Assembly: GCA_041940385.1 (NCBI GenBank) | Contig: JBGTSD010000046.1 | Location: 1-22,536, forward strand | DNA from: JACVCK01 sp041940385 | GTDB taxonomy: Bacteria > Planctomycetota > Phycisphaerae > Phycisphaerales > UBA1924 | Length of the DNA stretch: 22,536 nucleotides | Direction: 5' to 3' | In this document: positions 21,140 through 22,536 of the stretch, piece by piece | How positions within the stretch are numbered: the stretch's first letter is position 1 | Layout of the letters: every line of letters begins with the position of its first letter | Position numbers and translations under genes: made by a program | The notes under the pieces: model-generated | What the model was told of the DNA's origin: nothing | Seen by the model: only the letters and a program-made list of their open reading frames with translations | The model's database searches: none

Positions 21140-22536
21140 TACGACACCGCCCAGACGACGATGAGGAGGAACACCAGTCCGCCGGCCATGCCCGCGGCGT
21201 ACGAATGCAGCAGCCCGTTCTGACTCGGCCTCATCCCGGAGCCCACGCCCCTGGGCGTCAGGCCCGCGAGATTCACCAGGCCGTCCACGATCAGCTTGTC
21301 GATCACGTGGAACACGTTCGACAGCACCCACAGCGGCTTGACGATGATGAAGTCGTACAGCTCATCCACGAGCCACTTCTGCTGCGCCCAGCGGGCGATC
21401 GGGCCCAGCGCCGGCAGCAGGCCGTCCGCCGCCGACACCGCCGCGCTCTTGCGGCCACGGTAGTGCAGCAGCCAGGCGACGCCGATGCCGATCACGCCGA
21501 TGATCGCCGACACGTAATACATCACCTTGTGCGGGTCCATCCCGAGGAACGTGCCGTGCGCGACGTGATGCGCCGCGTCCGCGCCCGCTCCCGGCGCCTC
21601 GTGCTCGCCCAACGGCGCCGCGGGGTCGCGCACCGCCTCGGCCCCGTGCGAGAGCGAGTCCAGACCCGCGAAGTGCGCCGTCGAGTGGTGCACCATCGTG
21701 CCCACCCAGCCGTGGTCGGGCTTGTAGACGAAGTACGTCAGCGCCGCGAGCACGCTCGCGATCGCCAGCGTCGCCAGCACCGTATTGATCGCCCACTTCG
21801 GCGGGTGCGGGTGGAACTCGCCGTGACCGTGCCCATGGCTCGCGTCGTGCTTGTGGTCGTGGCCGTGATGATCGTCATGCCCATGGTCATCGTGACCATG
21901 CGCCTCATCGCCCGGCTCGTAGAACTTCGGCCCCACGAACACGCGGAAGAACACGCGGAACGTGTAGTACGCCGTCAGGCCCGCCGTCAGCAGCAGGATC
22001 CAACCGACCATCGACGCGCCGCCGATCACGCTCTCGGGCGTGACGAACGTCTCCGCGAGGATCATGTCCTTCGAGAAGAAGCCGGCCGTGAAGGGGAAGC
22101 CCGCGAGATTCAGGCAGCCGACCAGCATCGCGATGCCGACGATCCCCCAACCCTTCATGAACGCCACGCCCGACAGTTTGCGGAGGTCGAGCTGGCCGCC
22201 GAACCCGTGCATCACGGCGCCGCAGCAAAGGAAGAGCGTCGCCTTGAAGAACGCATGGGTGAACACGTGGAACGCGGCGCCGACGCTCGTCAGCACGCCC
22301 AGGCCCGCGAACATGTAGCCGAGCTGCGACACCGTCGAATAGGCCATGATCCGCTTGATGTCGAACTGGGCCATGCCGATCGTCGCCGCGAGCAGCGCTG
22401 TCAGCGCGCCCGTCCACGCCACGATCGTCAGCGCTGTGTGCGCCTCGTCGAGCAGGTACACCGGGTACATCCGCGCGATCAGGTACACGCCCGCCGTGAC
22501 CATCGTCGCCGCGTGAATCAGGGCGGAGACCGGCGT
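21139..22536 (-). CDS. nuoL: NADH-quinone oxidoreductase subunit L, 5' end off-window, with His-rich loop
   Basis: The distal antiporter-like subunit of complex I. 465 C-terminal codons are visible, entering at the right edge within the highly conserved TPVSALIHAATMVTAGVYLIAR block. Other landmarks are FDIKRIMAYSTVSQLGYMFAGLG, FTHAFFKATLFLCCGAVMHG, NLAGFPFTAGFFSKD and AYYTFRVFFRVFVG. After this comes a loop with about 14 histidines in 32 residues (coded by ~21805-21900), and a second His-bearing insert around the EHEAP...AAHHVAH stretch. The chain then continues with two more spans and the long amphipathic-helix region typical of NuoL, including WLVDELYDFIIVKP, and a last C-terminal span. The stop TAA overlaps the nuoM start. 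The in-frame ATG at 22503 is internal, not the start. Confidence 0.95.
   Translation of the reverse strand, partial: TPVSALIHAATMVTAGVYLIARMYPVYLLDEAHTALTIVAWTGALTALLAATIGMAQFDIKRIMAYSTVSQLGYMFAGLGVLTSVGAAFHVFTHAFFKATLFLCCGAVMHGFGGQLDLRKLSGVAFMKGWGIVGIAMLVGCLNLAGFPFTAGFFSKDMILAETFVTPESVIGGASMVGWILLLTAGLTAYYTFRVFFRVFVGPKFYEPGDEAHGHDDHGHDDHHGHDHKHDASHGHGHGEFHPHPPKWAINTVLATLAIASVLAALTYFVYKPDHGWVGTMVHHSTAHFAGLDSLSHGAEAVRDPAAPLGEHEAPGAGADAAHHVAHGTFLGMDPHKVMYYVSAIIGVIGIGVAWLLHYRGRKSAAVSAADGLLPALGPIARWAQQKWLVDELYDFIIVKPLWVLSNVFHVIDKLIVDGLVNLAGLTPRGVGSGMRPSQNGLLHSYAAGMAGGLVFLLIVVWAVS

Noticed and set aside
1..22536. CRISPR array, tRNA, rRNA, prophage, toxin-antitoxin or known defence genes
   Set aside because: Looked for by eye on both strands; no direct-repeat array, cloverleaf, rRNA motif or hallmark protein was found. 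A small unusual RNA cannot be excluded without a search.

Overview
The window comes from a GC-rich bacterium, by eye about two thirds G+C. Three things point to a planctomycete, most likely of the class Phycisphaerae. Two secreted proteins end in planctomycete 'GC-type' dockerin repeats. Two others end in a P-x-PGG / hydrophobic / Arg-rich tail of the PEP-CTERM kind. Several membrane or secreted proteins of unknown family lie among housekeeping genes. The lineage is inferred from these protein features only; no rRNA gene is present.

Layout. Positions 1-1864 (minus) hold rpsO, an intrinsic terminator, and the 5' part of pnp. The last ~36 codons of pnp before the left edge do not read as PNPase but as a TctA-type transporter segment, so the left edge is probably a junction or an assembly chimera. 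At 2065-3312 (plus) is a class I aspartate-type aminotransferase. At 3319-5053 (minus) is a compact three-gene unit: an exported protein with secretin/STN-like segments, an ECF sigma factor, and a small single-span membrane protein. At 5193-5813 (plus) is a DUF4287/SRPBCC protein with a histone-H1-like lysine tail. At 5913-6986 (minus) is an exported protein with a caspase-like His/Cys signature and a PEP-CTERM-like tail. At 7100-8225 (plus) is prfB, with a programmed +1 frameshift at an in-frame UGA. At 8332-9527 a glycine-zipper lipoprotein and a metallothionein-like protein converge on two opposed terminators. At 9778-13427 a divergent pair of dockerin-tailed secreted proteins flanks a 578-base gene-free region; one of them is a matrixin-like metalloprotease with PKD-like and TIG-like domains. 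At 13587-14937 (plus) are a second PEP-CTERM-like protein and a two-span membrane protein. At 14957-16888 (minus) are pheA (chorismate mutase-prephenate dehydratase) and a zinc-ribbon membrane protein. At 17010-17936 (plus) is a polytopic membrane protein of unknown function. From 17946 to the right edge (minus) runs nuoL-nuoM-nuoN, the antiporter-like proton-pumping subunits of respiratory complex I, with overlapping stops and starts and His-rich loops in NuoL and NuoM.

How the genes fit together. Most of the window is core metabolism and gene expression: RNA decay and ribosome, translation termination, phenylalanine and transamination steps, complex I. It is interspersed with a set of exported proteins that use at least two C-terminal sorting or docking signals. 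I see no phage, transposon, CRISPR, toxin-antitoxin or classical defence locus. The least conventional content is the caspase-like exported protein, the exported-protein/ECF-sigma/membrane-protein unit, the H1-tailed DUF4287 protein, the leader hairpin of the metallothionein-like gene, and the prfB recoding site, which has a hairpin where the usual internal Shine-Dalgarno would be. Several genes also look leaderless.
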